DNA of 64,000 nt from Durusdinium trenchii (GCA_963970005.1 CAXAMN010004080.1:201741-265740), one strand, 5' to 3'; counted from the stretch's first letter, positions 1 through 12,990 are shown. Notes: generated by a model from the letters alone, not told the origin. Made by a program: numbers and translations.

Positions 1-333
1 AGCTTGCTATTTCCTCAATAATTTTCCATCCACTGCAGAGTGCCGTTCATCTAGGCGTAGTATTTAGTTTGGTGTATACCCTCGAAGTCTTTCTGTTTTT
101 CATTATTTCCTACAGCTTTCTCCCAGTCTTGATCACAAAAAATCATATCCATGAAAGGCAAACAGTGGCTCCCTTCAACAGGTGGGGTCATTTCTCAAGC
201 GTGCCACTTCATGTCCCGCACGCTGCGGTCCCAGATCATATGGCATACCGCCTCCAAATCAAACGTTGCAAAACCTTGCATTTCCCGCTGTTTTTGCATG
301 TTTTCTCCCACCACCGCCCCCCTCCAAACGCAG

Positions 334-481
334 CTCGTGATGCTGGGACATGCAATTGGGCTACTGTTGTCACTGGAAGAGCGTTCGGTGCCCCGCGCAG
401 GAAAGTGTGCCCTGCACCGCAACGAATGGGAGGTTGACGAGACCGGGCAGCTTGGAACCCTTCTGGAGCAGCGAACTGGAA
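334..481 (+). CDS. candidate internal exon, unidentified gene
   Basis: A pyrimidine-rich tract ends in CAG at 331-333, giving a good 3' splice site, and an open frame follows to a possible GTACAAGT donor at 482. It would encode about 49 residues beginning LVMLGHAIGLLL and continuing with a charged stretch (LEERSVPRAGK). I recognise no family. It could belong to the same plus-strand gene as the candidates near 1.3 and 1.6 kb, but phase could not be tested across the gaps. The splice context and sensible residue use are the only support. Confidence 0.3.
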
Positions 482-1261
482 GTACAAGTGGCCCTGAAAA
501 TTGACAGAATTTCACTTGATATCCTTCACGTTTATGGCTCGACGCTAGGTCTCCTCTCCTCGTTCTGTGTGTGTTTTAGTGAAACTACTCTCCAGATTGT
601 TTTGCATCGAGTCTTTTCTAGGGATAGGTGTCACTTCAGTCGCACTTCGGGTCCTTCCGTGCAGTGTCAGATGCTGGGGTATGTTTGTTTTGTTTGGCCT
701 TGGTGCGTTGTGAGTGCCCTGGCCCGGCAAGAGAGAGTCGTATAGAGATATAATATATACAGTTTGTTTGCCGATTGGTTTTCGATTGCTGCATAACTAT
801 TCTCGTGTGGCTACCTAAGGTTTGGGTCATTGAAGCGGGGTCACATCTTTTTGACATGGCATAACATTTATGATGTAGGTCGAATTCATGCCCCATCATT
901 CATATGCAAAAGATACTGATGGTCTGGGATTGGGATGGGCTATGCCAAGTCCATTTCATCAAATGTAGGTTTGGCCCTGGACTTACCATTTGGAATCAAA
1001 TTTGTCCTGGTTCAACGGCTCACCACGTGCACTGTAGACTTCTAGAATCCTTCTTCCAGAACTTTCACAGTCCCACTCGATCCATTTCCAAGCATTTCAA
1101 TATTTTGTTTCCTATGGAATTGCATCATTCTATCCCCTAGATGACGAAATGAAAACCAGGACCAGGCCAGCATCACTGACCAGAGACTGTCGCCCAATCA
1201 CCGATTCCCCACCTGCTGTTTATCAGCAACCACCTAGTCTGACTTGCGGTGTGCGACCCAC

Positions 1262-1384
1262 GCCCCGGCGCCGGAGCCTCTTCGGTGAGGTCTTTAACAC
1301 CCACATCCACTGGGTCGTGCTCGGTCGATGACACCCCCGACGGTGCCAAGTTCAGCAGAGTGAGACCGGACAGTCGTGAAGCAA
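1262..1384 (+). CDS. candidate exon ending at a strong donor
   Basis: An open frame with coding-like composition (SCSVDDTPDGAKFSRV and flanks) runs to a GTAAGTGAG donor at 1385. The 5' edge is unclear: a stop lies a short way upstream and I see no clean acceptor. No domain is recognised. It may be part of a plus-strand gene with the exons proposed at 334 and 1541. Confidence 0.25.
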
Positions 1385-1540
1385 GTAAGTGAGAGTGTGG
1401 CATTGGCACGTGACATGGGGCGAAAGAATGGGTGATGCTGTATGTGTGCAGTGTGTTACTTTCTACTTTTGCTCAGCTGCCCAACTTTTTCAACGAATCT
1501 TGAGTGGTCTATGTTTCCCAAGTCCAGATTAGACTAGCAG

Positions 1541-1662
1541 ACTAGCATCCACGTGGAAGAAGAACAGCATCTGAGCCGCCTGAGCCTGAGGCAGTCTCGC
1601 CGGCTGTTCTTGCATGTCTCCCACGAAGGCGCAGAGAGCCTAAGCGAGCGAGGGAGGGCGAG
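1541..1662 (+). CDS. candidate exon with arginine/glutamate-rich helix
   Basis: This follows a TAGCAG acceptor and ends at a GTAGCG donor (1663). The 40 or so residues are strongly charged (VEEEQHLSRLSLRQSRRLF is typical), as expected for an amphipathic helix. No family is recognised. From the preceding donor at 1385 the implied intron would be 156 nt. The assignment is tentative. Confidence 0.3.
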
Positions 1663-2539
1663 GTAGCGCCGGTGAAGCTCTTTAATTGTGTTGAGGGTTC
1701 ATTTGCAGGCGCTGATCACTTTGAAGTTTCGCCTCCATGCATGTTGTCCTATGGGTAATCAGTCATAGTTTGTTTGAATATGAAGGGATCACCAGTGCAC
1801 CCTGCAAAAACAGGGAAGCAATGGCCCCCCGAAAATAGAGATGCCCTGCCAGAGGCCCGACCCTTTTTGGTTTGGCGGTGTGACACCCCCCCCTTAGATC
1901 TCAAAATGCGCGCGTAAGTACATGCAACGTCTGTAAACCGCGTGGGCAGGTGATTTGCGCAGAGGGCTTCACCTGCCTCAGCACCAGGCGAGGCCTCGTG
2001 CTGATGATGCATGATTCAATCAAGTCGTGTGGGTAAATGTACTGTAATGGGGAGTGAGATCATAACTGAGAGGAGGCCCAGGCGTTTGCTGGAGTCATGA
2101 ATTATGGAGGAAAGCATTCTGGTTATGCCCGTGCGTTTGGTGGGGTTTTTGAGTCCTGGAGGTGTCAACTCGCACTTTTCTGTGTGTTGGAGCTGACCCA
2201 ACAGCAAAACTGGATCATTCTTTTTTCGGACATTCTATAATATTCTATATAATTGCATTCGCAAGGGGGATTGGGGGGATCCTGGATAAACAAGTCTTGA
2301 ATGTTACGTAGCACGGCACAGCATTGGTGTCGATGCACAGGGAGAACAATCAGCAGGCGGGTGAGTGTGTTTGACAACATGGTTCGAATCCAGTCATGTT
2401 ATTGTCGAGAGATGTCAGGGGTAGACTTTGCACTACATAAGTTTCCCTATCTATCCAGTGGCCAGGAGCGTGTTTAGTACCTCAATTGAGTAGGTGCCTA
2501 CTTATTTGAGTAGTAGGGGGAAACAATTCTCAAAGCAAA
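1663..2539. other. no gene seen
   Basis: I find no convincing exon here. Short open frames occur on both strands without splice support or family resemblance. At 2386 the sequence GGTTCGAATCC matches a tRNA B-box, but no cloverleaf can be built around it. Confidence 0.5.
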
Positions 2540-3106
2540 GCCATTCTGCCTCATCAGCTCCTGAGGCCCACGTCGCGGGCCTACCCGCCACCGCCGGCCT
2601 ACCCACCACCGCCCTGCCCTCCGCCAGCCTGCCGCCAGCTTGAAGCCTCCAACCTGTGGCTTGGACTGGACCATTCAGCAGGGCCGGAGTCCCTCAATCC
2701 TCAAATCTATGATGTGGGGTTGGGGAAAACTCTGATATTTACAGCTAAGATTCCGCAACTGGAGAGTTTGAGACATGTGTATAGTGGCATTGCTACCACT
2801 GTCTTTCAAGGAGCAATACCACACATTACAACCACCCCACCTTCCTGGGTGCACAAAGTGCGCACTGTGAGTTGCAATGGGCTCATTGCAATGAACCGCA
2901 TGAGAAACATTGCGTCAGTGCATCCATTTGGAAATTCCCCATGTGCCCATTTGTGCGTTTTGAGCAGGGTCATGCTTGCGATTTCGCTAGCTGCTCCAAA
3001 AAGGCATTCTGTGCAATCAGTTGGATGTGCAGCGCCGAAAGCTCCCGAGCATTGGCCCATCAACCTTTGCAGATTGGGGCCATGCTATAGTCTCCCAACA
3101 TCCTGA
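2540..3106 (+). CDS. possible proline-rich exon
   Basis: An open frame of about 560 nt on the plus strand encodes a run with AYPPPPAYPPPPCPPP near its start (2575-2640), followed by ordinary mixed sequence to a stop at 3106. Proline-rich tyrosine runs occur in linker regions of many eukaryotic proteins, but the codon pattern here could equally be a low-complexity artefact. No start codon or clear splice site defines the 5' end. Confidence 0.22.
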   Translation, partial: AILPHQLLRPTSRAYPPPPAYPPPPCPPPACRQLEASNLWLGLDHSAGPESLNPQIYDVGLGKTLIFTAKIPQLESLRHVYSGIATTVFQGAIPHITTTPPSWVHKVRTVSCNGLIAMNRMRNIASVHPFGNSPCAHLCVLSRVMLAISLAAPKRHSVQSVGCAAPKAPEHWPINLCRLGPCYSLPTS

Positions 3107-4214
3107 GAACGACTCCCTGGGTCCAAATGAGAAGATTCGGACCCGCCCAGCCTGATAGGGTTTGTACAGCATGAGCTGTGCAGCAGCACTTTGGCTCACG
3201 CTGAGTGAGCCTTCTGAGCCTGCCACAGCTCATGCCATGGTGTTCCTTTGCAAATGGTTGATGCATGACATGCCCTGCCTTGCTTTTATGGTCATTTGTG
3301 CAACTAATGCCGGTTGAAACACATGTAGGCAGGACCGAAGTGCTTCCTTGTGCTTTCTTTCCACCTCCGATGACAGACCCACTGGTAGGAGAAAAGGCGT
3401 GCACACAATTTGAACAAACATAAGTGATTTTAAATAACCAGTTTCCCTACTGCAGCTGCAGGAAAAAACATTGTGAACACAGTCGCGCAAGCACCTGCAG
3501 GTTGTGCGCGCCAGCCCGACTGCATCACGCGGATGTGCGTAGATGGAACATGTTTCTTCTCTCATGCCAAATCTGCTTGTGTGGGCTGGCAACCGCTCGC
3601 TTTCATCTCAGGCTTTGTGCAGTGATCGTGTAACTGTGCAAAGGAATGCAAGCTGCAAGCTAGGTGCCGTTTCAGCAAGGCACCTGTGATACTGGGTGGG
3701 CTTTTGTCAATCAGCCAATTTGCAGCCATTTCTTCCACGATGACCCAAAAATATCAAAGCTGCAGGACTGCAGAAACAGGAAGACATTCCGTTCTGTGCG
3801 GGTTTTCGGATTTTCTATTCCAAACGGTTGTCTCGTTTGCCCTGCTTTTCTCAGCGATCGCCAGGAGATGAGGAATAAAACCCAGGAGAAGGGTTTCTGT
3901 TTTCTATCCTCGCAACTCTACTGCATTTTCATACGGTTTCGCGCGCAATGTTTGTGGATAAGTTGGCAACGCTCTTTTCGCAGCACCTCGAAGGGTCCGG
4001 GTTGGAGTGGCCTTGCCCTGCTGACATTTATCCCCCTTACCTTCCACGGTCTTTCTTGCAGGCACAGTCCCTTCCTCAGGCCAGTGAGGTGAGCGGCGGT
4101 GCGGCAATCTATGCTGGCACCAACGCAGCCCATCCGAACAATATACACCGGTGCAAGGTTTGCGAAGCACAGAATCAACCGCTGCCAGGAGGATCATCTT
4201 GCCTGCAATTGCAT
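3107..4214. other. no gene seen, ends at assembly gap
   Basis: Several overlapping open frames occur on both strands, none with a recognisable domain. The last one, plus strand from 3948, runs into the gap and may be a partial exon, but support is weak. Confidence 0.4.
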
Positions 4215-4224
4215 NNNNNNNNNN
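4215..4224. other. assembly gap (10 N)
   Basis: Ten N characters separate DNA of ordinary composition on the left from extremely AT-rich DNA on the right. The join is therefore a scaffolding decision, and adjacency of the two sides is not proven. Confidence 0.95.
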
Positions 4225-7149
4225 AAAATTATCTAAGGAATATTATTTATATATTAATAATTATATATATAATGAATATATATATACAATATAAATATTT
4301 AAATATCCCTTAAACATATTGAAATATTTAAGCATATAATTTATTTAAATTTTATAAAAAATAATTTTTTAAATGATATTTTGAATTTGTTTTGCGAAGC
4401 AAATATTGACGCGTCCGGATTTAATAATTGATTATTTAATATATATATATATTATTTTTTCGAATTGATTTCTTAATATAAATTTCTTCTCCTATTATTA
4501 GATAGGATAGCGGGAAAAGAAGAGAACGCGAAAGGCAATCGATATAATGATTTATGCTTAGAGGCGACCTATTATAAATATATATTTATATGCATTCTCA
4601 ATATTTAAATATATATTCTCGATATATTTAAAAAAATCTTAAAGAAAACACATTTGCCTTATGATTTAAATTATCGATAAACATTTATTCGAACCATTAT
4701 AGGATTTAAGTTATTTTAAAATTGTAAAAGATTTATGAAAATTTTCCCCAAGAAAAAAATGTGTTTTATAAAACAAATTCTAAATATATATCTCCTCGCA
4801 TAATACTTTTTATAATTAGAATTTCATATATATTCTTTCTGAATATTTAATTATTCTAAAATTTCAAGAGGGCTTTAACTATTTTAAAATTATAAGAGGC
4901 TTAAAAACGTTCTCCAAAAGAAAGGATTAAATATCCATATTTTATTATTTATTTTTTTTTTTAAATTGATGAAATTCGCTTATTGATGTATCGTAATATG
5001 TATTATAGGCTTCGATTTTATATAGAATAATATATATATATATTTTTTTCTAATATATATCGCTCGCGCCCGCGTGGCGACGCTTATTGTGGAGAAGGCA
5101 TTTTTGTGCGTGGTCGGCGCGTATACGCGCACACATGGTATTTTATTGCTCGAATTGAAATGCTATTTCTTCTTTATTGATCTTGATGTCATTTTCTATT
5201 TGCTATGAAATATGTGCCTTCTTGCATATATTAAATATATACCACTATTTTATAGTAATTTATAACAAAATATAACGTATCGCATTTTTAAATCATTTTT
5301 TTAAATATAAAAATTATTCCAAAGCCGCCCGGCTTGCTTTTCTGCTCCTTCTATCGTTATATATGTCTCCCCGCGCCCGCGGCGTCGTTGATTCGCAACC
5401 TGTCGATTATGTGTCTTGTGCCACAACGCTCGCTAGACAAAAAGACATTCGTCTGGCGGCTGCTGGCTTTCGTCCCCCCTTCTCAGATATTGATATATAT
5501 ATATATATGTATATTTTTTTTTTGAATTGAAAGATGGAATTGGTTATATTTCGGACGTTTGAATTTATTGAAATATTTTTAAGATATATTATATTTTGAT
5601 TAATTATATATTTATTTGATATTTTTATTTTGAATATACTATTTTTTCGAAAAGATATTAATATATAATATAATATGGAAAGATAAATTAAATTTTTATT
5701 ATATTTTATAATATTTATTGATTTTATAAACCTTTTATTATATATTAATATTGAATTCATTGGCTAGATAAAAATTGCATTTGTTGTTGAAATTCATGAC
5801 AATCCTGTCCCCCTAGAATCCTATACCATGAGACAAGGGAAGGTGTGGGCGGTCATTTGTCACCCCGGAAAGCCTTTTATTATCATAAAATTAAAAGGGT
5901 GTGGTAATTGACCGTCCTACACCTGCCATGAAAATTAGACTTGTTAATTCGATCCGCCGCTGACCTCAGAGTGTTTTGTACGAAGGCCAACAAGCGCAAA
6001 CTTTTGTCTGCCTGAAATATTTATTGATTTTTTAAAACTATATTTCTTATATTTCAATTGGAATCTTGAGAAGATATTACTTATATTAATACACTATTTA
6101 TTAAACATAACTTTTATTTATATATATAAATTTTTATTGTATATTTATGATATTAATATTACGAGAAGGCTTACTAACAGGCACGCACGCTTAATTCGGC
6201 TAGCACGCGTAATTCAGCCAAATACAACATTAAGATTTATCTATTCTGAGATTATTTTTCTATACCCATTTCGAAATAATTAATTTGTTTTGAATTTTCT
6301 GACTTGCTCTCCCCACTATTCAACCACTAGGCAAAAAAACGTGACGCCTATTCGACTCTTCCCAGGTCGATGGCAACATGAAAATATAATTGGTGATTCT
6401 GAGGTAAACCACAATATGGAAGAGATTCATATGCAAATCAATCCCCAATAATTTATCCCCAATAATTTCTTCCAATTTTTACCCCAACAATCATACGCAA
6501 TCATATATTGATATCCAATATCTATTCAGATATTCATATATCATAACCAATCCATAATAAAAATTTCAATTTAACCTTTAACATTTGATTCGCCCGATTA
6601 CTTATTTTTAAAAGCCAAGTTTGTTATCCAATTTTGAGCTTGGATGATGTTAATAACCTTTTCATCCCAGGTTAGATTCCAATATTGTTCATATTTTGGA
6701 TTACATCTATTTAAACTAAATCGATTCATATATTTTCTCAAGCATATTTATAATTTCAATCATCTTGTGATATCATGCGCTACTTTGCATTGAATTGTCT
6801 TTGTCCAAGTAGCCAAAATTTTCTATCCATTGCCCACCACTTGGCGACCTGGTTGGGGCCGATCGTTATGTGCAGAGAGCTGGAGGGGGAAAGCCGCCTG
6901 TCAAAATTCCGAAGCTTGCGACTAGTGTAGGAATTGGGCCCGATAACCCAAAAACATGGCATGGTTGCGCGCGAGAATTTATACGATTAATGTCAAGATT
7001 GCCACGCTACAATATCCTGTGCATTTCTCAAGGTTTTAGATCTTTTCAAAAATCATCAACAATTTATTTCATCCAAGACCATATTTCATTCATAAAATCA
7101 TATAAATTTTGCGATGTTTATATTAGAGATTTTGAAAATACAAAAAATA

Positions 7150-7890
7150 TTTTTTAGTTTTGCAAAAATTAAACACCAAAATGATATTTAATATTGCATC
7201 AAATAAATACATGCGAAATTCTATTTTCACATATTATTGTTTATTTTCGAAAATTTAGAATATTCAATATCGGTTTTACGGCGATATAATTCAAAGTAAT
7301 TGTTCGGCCATTACGATATAAAAGATATATCTAAGGATTTACCCGGTAAATTTTTCATTAGGTATTTAATAACAATTCTTTGTTGTAATAGATATCAAAT
7401 TAATTTTTAATATGTTCGATCACGAGCTCAAAATCCAAAAACATCCATAAATTCATTATTCCATATAAATCCCGAATTTCGGCTATCGAATCTTAGATCT
7501 CGCATTTCAAATCCCGAATCTCGCAACTCGGCTCGCGAATCTCGGAGCTCGCATATATCGAATCTCGAATTTCGGCTCTCGCTTCTCGAATCTCAGATCT
7601 CGAATCGCGAATCTCGCATCTCGATTGTCGGCTCTCGCATCTCGAATCTCGGATCTCGAATATCTGCTCTCGCATCTGGAATCTCGGATCTCATATTCAG
7701 ACTCTCGGCTCTCGCATCTCGAATAACATACAAAGATCACATCATATTGGCTTTTAGGGACTTTAGCCGAAACATCAAAGGTGTCGAGATCATATGGATT
7801 GCTCCATAATCGCTCTTACCAGAATTCTTCCAACAGGCAGGAGTATAATCGCGACATCGCCAACGTTTGGAGGGTTGCTGTACGACATTG
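7150..7890 (+). repeat. repeat R, copy 1 (direct pair with 12150-12990)
   Basis: Read 5'->3' on the plus strand, this segment shares its order of landmarks with 12150-12990: an AT-rich lead, an AAATCCAAAA/CATCCATAA block, a long tract of CGAATCTCG-type words, then a block containing CTTACCAGAATT and an AATCGC word. Identity is only partial, with many small indels, so the copies are old. Both copies have the same orientation. Confidence 0.6.
7490..7735. repeat. degenerate CGAATCTCG word tract, copy 1
   Basis: About 245 nt made almost entirely of 6-9 nt words of the type TCGAATCT, CTCGCATCT and CTCGGATCT in irregular order. The repetition keeps reading frames open (EIRDSR-like peptides on the minus strand), which is an artefact and not evidence of a gene. 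Confidence 0.8.
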
Positions 7891-8740
7891 CTGCTTGGAC
7901 ATTTCTAAATTGGTGTACGGCCCTATTTACAACTATTTGCCCCCAAACCATATATTTTGGGGCAAAATAGTAAGTAGGACAGCCGCATAGCAAGCATGCC
8001 TGTGATATCGAATGAATATATTTCGAACATAGAAGAGGAAGAAACAGAACCTCTACAACGTGATGAAGATGATCAACGATTGAGAGCATCCACAAAGATG
8101 AGCCGCGAGATCCGTGAAATCCTTGTGAACAAGGGATACGCAATCTTTCAACAGGCATCCATTACTGAAGAGATTTTAACAGGTATTCGCTATGGGAAGC
8201 AAGGTCACCGAGCAGCGCGTACAGGAATGGCGTCGGGGACAGCTCAATACAATGATGCACCTATTCCCTCGGCAAGGACGTTGAATTGTTCGTTGATACA
8301 TAGATGGGGACGGTGGAGGATTTTCTCCGAATCTATACAACTATCCCCATCGTGCCCACAATCGGCGGCTGACTAATTGCAATATTCGAAAAACAAGCCA
8401 CACCCCTAAGTCTGGATGAATTGATAATCTTGCTGATAATTTCACGATCCTTGCAGAAATTGTTGCTAAAGATTGCTGCGCAGGTCGGAGCACTAAATAT
8501 TGATTGAACATATTTTTTGTTGCAGCAAAAAATCGTAGACCACTTCAATGGCTCTTTCTAAAAAAAATAAAGGCACAATTTTTCTATATATATTTATGCG
8601 TTTTAATTATTACGTCGGCCTTTGCCCCGCTACCACTTTTCTCGTATTCCTTTTCCATTCTGAGAATCTTTTTCTCTCTTCCTCCATAATCCTCCGCTAT
8701 TGGAAACAACGGATCAACTCTAACTTTTTTATTTTATAGA
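7890..8740 (+). repeat. repeat B, copy 1 (inverted pair with 11020-11990)
   Basis: The reverse complement of 11020-11990 matches this segment along most of its length. The clearest shared block contains GGATCTCGCGGCTCATC (as read on the complement of 8087-8120, and at 11747-11775 on the plus strand). Other matched blocks are around the GCAATCTTTAGCAA word and around TGAGAATCTT followed by CCTCC. The copies have drifted far apart. The arms are about 2.3 kb apart. Confidence 0.7.
7996..8376 (+). pseudogene. relic coding sequence inside repeat B
   Basis: A 126-codon frame begins MPVISNEYISNIEEEE and continues with a well-formed helical segment (MSREIREILVNKGYAIF) around residues 35-51. After about residue 110 the sensible frame appears to move to another phase, and stops follow. 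The homologous stretch on the minus strand within 11020-11990 carries the corresponding residues broken by stops, so neither copy is intact. I do not recognise the family. A decayed mobile-element protein is one possibility; a diverged host or viral gene is another. Confidence 0.4.
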
Positions 8741-11019
8741 ACTGATCAAATAACAAAACTGAATATAACCAACTACCTCTTTATATTTACATTTATTGCT
8801 TTCTAATTCTACAATACTGCAATTATATTTAGATTTATACCGAACATTTATTTCATGATTATTTTTGTTTTATTCATATATTTATTGAAACACATGATTT
8901 TTCTTTTTATAAAATGCAATTTGTCAAATTATCTACAAATTGCAAATTTGATAAATATTCGGTATTGAATTAGTTCCATTGAAAAAGAATAGAATTATTC
9001 CAATTTTTTTGAAATATATTTGGAGGCACGCATTTATAGCATTTTATTTCGATCTGCATTTCTACTATTAAATGATCGAATTAAAGAATGTTTCGTCGGC
9101 TTTGGGCATCTGAACATACAATTTTCCATATCGAATTTATCAACCAATAACTAATCTGCGCATATCTTTCAATATCAAAAGGAAATCTATAATCAGAAGC
9201 ATTTTTTCTTTGTAAATTATTCATTCATCTAATGACATCGAAAATTTGATTATTTAGGATCTTGAGATGATGCATTTTATAAGAATCCAAGGAAAATACA
9301 TCATTTTTCTCATTACATCATTAATTTAGATTAAATCTATTTTTGAGATGAAATATATTCTATTGGAATTATCGTATATTTGTCTTCCTGATTTTATATT
9401 CAATATTTTTGATCAAGATCTGTCTCTTTGGAAGGCTGTATTCTTTCAAAAAGGCTTTGGCTACCTGTCTGGCTCGGTCCCGGAATCGCGCCCTTTGGAA
9501 ATATCTCCATGCATAACGATGCTGTAATAAGAAATTCAAATCCTTGGCCATTTTGTGATAGACGGTTGCGGTTCCGAATCTGTTTAGTTAGCCTAGAGGG
9601 CACAATGTCGGGGTGCCTTCTTGAAGGCAAATATCTGTCATCAATTCTTGCGTAATTGTTCTCCCCAGGGGACTATATTAATAGGCAATTATTGATATAT
9701 TGTTGTTGCCTCTTGCTTTTGCCATGTGTAAATTTGTTATAATGTTGTTTTTTGATGGGGAAATATAATCATTCCTCCATCTGATTTTCTTAATTTTCTT
9801 CGAATCTGCCGATTGCAAAAACCATTGCATAGATATAATCTTTTCCATAAAATATATTCAGAATGTTTATTTATTGTTCGCCACGTATCAGAGCAAAAGA
9901 ATAAATCAAATCTACGAGGTCTTTTTCGCAAAAATTATTATATCTCCTTGATCTTTACCAGGGAAAATTATAACAATTATTGGATATGGAAAATGATATA
10001 TATAAATCTTTCGAGCCGCTGATATATCTTTGAATCTGGCAATGGAAGAATTGGAATTAATGAATATATATAAAAATTCTTGATTAATATAGAATCTTGA
10101 TGTTTTTATTTCGCATTGTCTTGAATTTGTGCTTTGTAAAGAAATCAATCTATAATTCTGATCGAGTCCGAATAGTATATTTTCGTGATCAAGATTTGAT
10201 GATTATCTTCTATTTATTATTTTTCTGTTGTCTTTCTAGGATATGATTTATGAATGAAATCTTATAATATTTCTAGATCATATATTTCATCGTCGGGTGA
10301 ATTTATTAATTTGTAATGATAATATTTATTCCTTTTCGAAATGCATCAAAAGAAATGATTCCTATTGATTGAACTTATTCTATATTTTTTTCATTTATAG
10401 ATTCAGCTGTTTTATCTCTTGAAGGAAAATGATTTTCTTAAGCAACATTTTAATTTGATGATTTTCTATAGATCTATATTATTCATTTGATCCTTTTATA
10501 ATTCGTTATGATACAACAATATTTCATACAAGATTTACGAAATAATTGGTTTTCTTAACCACATGAATTTTTTAAATATTGATAACTTTCTTTTTTTACA
10601 AATTCTATATTGATTTCGATATTCTTCTGTATTTTTTTCAATTGATGTAAATTTTAGATATTTGTATGTTTATTTGATTATTATTTTCTTTATCGTCTTT
10701 TTCCTTTCATCTATTTAAATTGATAATTGCATCTCTAATTGTACTTAGGTTATATCGAATAAAAAGAAATAGATCGTTGAATATATCTAACGGATATCTA
10801 ATATAGATTTTAATTTATATCAAATATATAGAATCGTTAAATATATCTAATGAACGCCTAAATTAAATCACTTCATTAAATATTACACAGAATATTTATC
10901 ATATTTAAAAACAACATTGTTTATGTTACTATTCATAAATAAAAAATATTCCATCCAAAATTAAATATTTACCAATATGAATAGATTAATATAAATCATC
11001 GATAAAAATCGATAATTCC
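8741..11019. other. AT-rich spacer between inverted repeat arms
   Basis: Very AT-rich DNA with short open frames only. A stretch with somewhat higher GC at 9400-9660 has open frames on both strands but no recognisable product. No RNA gene was identified. Confidence 0.5.
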
Positions 11020-11990
11020 AACATCCAATATTAGAATTGACCCGCTGTTTCCAACAACGGGGGATGTCGGAGGAAGAGAATAGAAGATTCTCAGATTAGA
11101 AAAAGAACAAAGCAAAGGGGCAAAAACCGATATAAGAATATAGAATATTTAGAGAACAATAATGTTCGTGTTTCTTTTATATGCCTGCGGAATTAATAGG
11201 CTATATGGGTGGAAGAACCATTGCGGTGGTCCGCGCAATGAAGATATATTCAACCAATATCTGGTATTCCGACCTACGCAGCAATCTTTAGCAAGAATTT
11301 TTCAAATATCGTCCGATTATTAATAAGATCTGCGGAGGATGACGCACTAGCAACCCATCCAAACCTAGGAATGCGGCTTATTGCTAGAATATTGCGATTA
11401 TTCTCGGGCAGCCGCCGATTGTCGATACGATGGGGTAATTGTATATAGATTCGGAAAAATCTCCATCGCCCCCATCTATGTATTAACGAATATTTCGGAA
11501 GTGCGGTCGAATAGGACTTTCATTGAAAATCCTTGTCGGGGGAATAGGAGATGATAAATCATTTTGTTGAGTTGTCCTCGGTGCCACTCCTGCACACTCT
11601 ACTCGATAAACCTACTTCCCATTGCGAATGCCTATTAGATCCTAGTGCCTTAAAGAATTGCCATCCTCCGCGGCTTGTTGCAGACCAAATCTCTCCATTA
11701 TTGGATGCCTGTTGTAATATTATGCGCCCCTTGTTCGGATTTCACGGATCTCGCGGCTCATCTTTGTGGATGCTGTGGCTCATTGGTCATTTTTATCATA
11801 CTATAAAGATTCTGCTTCTGCCTCTTCTATTTCCGAGGTATATTGGATATCGCATGCATGCTTAGTACGCGGTTATCGCGACTATACCCCATGATATATT
11901 GGCATCGGGACAAGTAGCTATAAACAGGGTTATATATTATTTTGATATTACTTAATCAATAACGTCGTCCAATATCTTCTATAGAAACCT
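11020..11990 (-). repeat. repeat B, copy 2 (inverted relative to copy 1)
   Basis: The reverse complement aligns with 7890-8740 as described for copy 1. The copy is more degraded: several stops interrupt the frame that corresponds to the relic coding sequence of copy 1. Together the two arms could fold into an imperfect hairpin with a loop of about 2.3 kb. Confidence 0.65.
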
Positions 11991-12149
11991 ACAAATGTTA
12001 ACGACGCCGCTTGAATCCAAAATCATTGAAGAAATATATAATTATATTTAATCCATAAAATCCATAATTATTTTTTTTTCAATTTATTTTCTTAGAATTT
12101 TTGCAAATATCAACAAATAAAATATATATATTAATATATACCATTTGCA

Positions 12150-12990
12150 AAATTTCAATAAATGTAATATTAAATTCATATTTATAAATAAATCCTTTAA
12201 AAAATAATACAATTCAATAGACATATTAATACGACGATTCTTTCGACAATTTTTATTATTCAAATAATATCATCGGAAGGCCAAAGACATTTACAATTTT
12301 ACATCCATCAAAAAAATATGCGAAATTCATATTCCCATAATTTATTATTCATTACAACATAAATAATATATGCCAATATTGTATCGACATTTTTTTTTGA
12401 TTAAATGTACGATAAAATTTTCCATTGCTATTTATAACGCAACACGTTCTAGCATTTCCACCATTAGCTTACAAACCAAAATCATCCATAATTTCATCGT
12501 CACACATAAATCATAAAATTCGGTCCTCGCATCTCGAATCTCACATCTCAAATCCCGATTCTCGCATCTTAAACACAAATCTTGGATCTCGCGCCTCGGA
12601 CCTCGCATTTCAAATCTTGGATCTCAAATCCCGAATCTTGCATCCGGATCTCCCATCCCGAATCTCGAATTTAAAATATCGGCTCTCGCATCTCGATTGT
12701 CAGATTTCGGAATTCAAACCCCGAATCTTTAATGTAGGACCTCGGATCTCGAAACTCGCATCTCGGAGTTCAAATCTCGAATCTAAGAACTCGAATCTCA
12801 ACTCCGAAGGCTCGAATCTCGCTTCTCGAATTTTAAATCTCGAATCTCAAATTCCAAATCTCGAATTTCACAAAAATTAAAGAAATCGAATCCATATAAA
12901 CTACTTCACAACCATTCTTACCAGAATTATTTCCGATAAGCAAAAATACAATCGCTCCCGGCCTTTCCCTTCCTAACGAGCCTAACAATC
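12150..12990 (+). repeat. repeat R, copy 2, with second CGAATCT tract
   Basis: A direct partner of 7150-7890. Its CGAATCTCG-word tract occupies about 12525-12870 and keeps a plus-strand frame open by repetition only. The tract is followed, as in copy 1, by a block with CTTACCAGAATT. Order along the island is R, B, spacer, inverted B, R. Confidence 0.6.

Noticed and set aside
2386-2400. GGTTCGAATCC as a tRNA T-arm/B-box
   Set aside because: No acceptor stem, D-arm or anticodon arm could be drawn around it, so it is probably chance.
7493-7740. Charged repeat protein (EIRDSR) on the minus strand
   Set aside because: Result of CGAATCTCG word repetition; both frames of the tract are open and no start or splice context exists.
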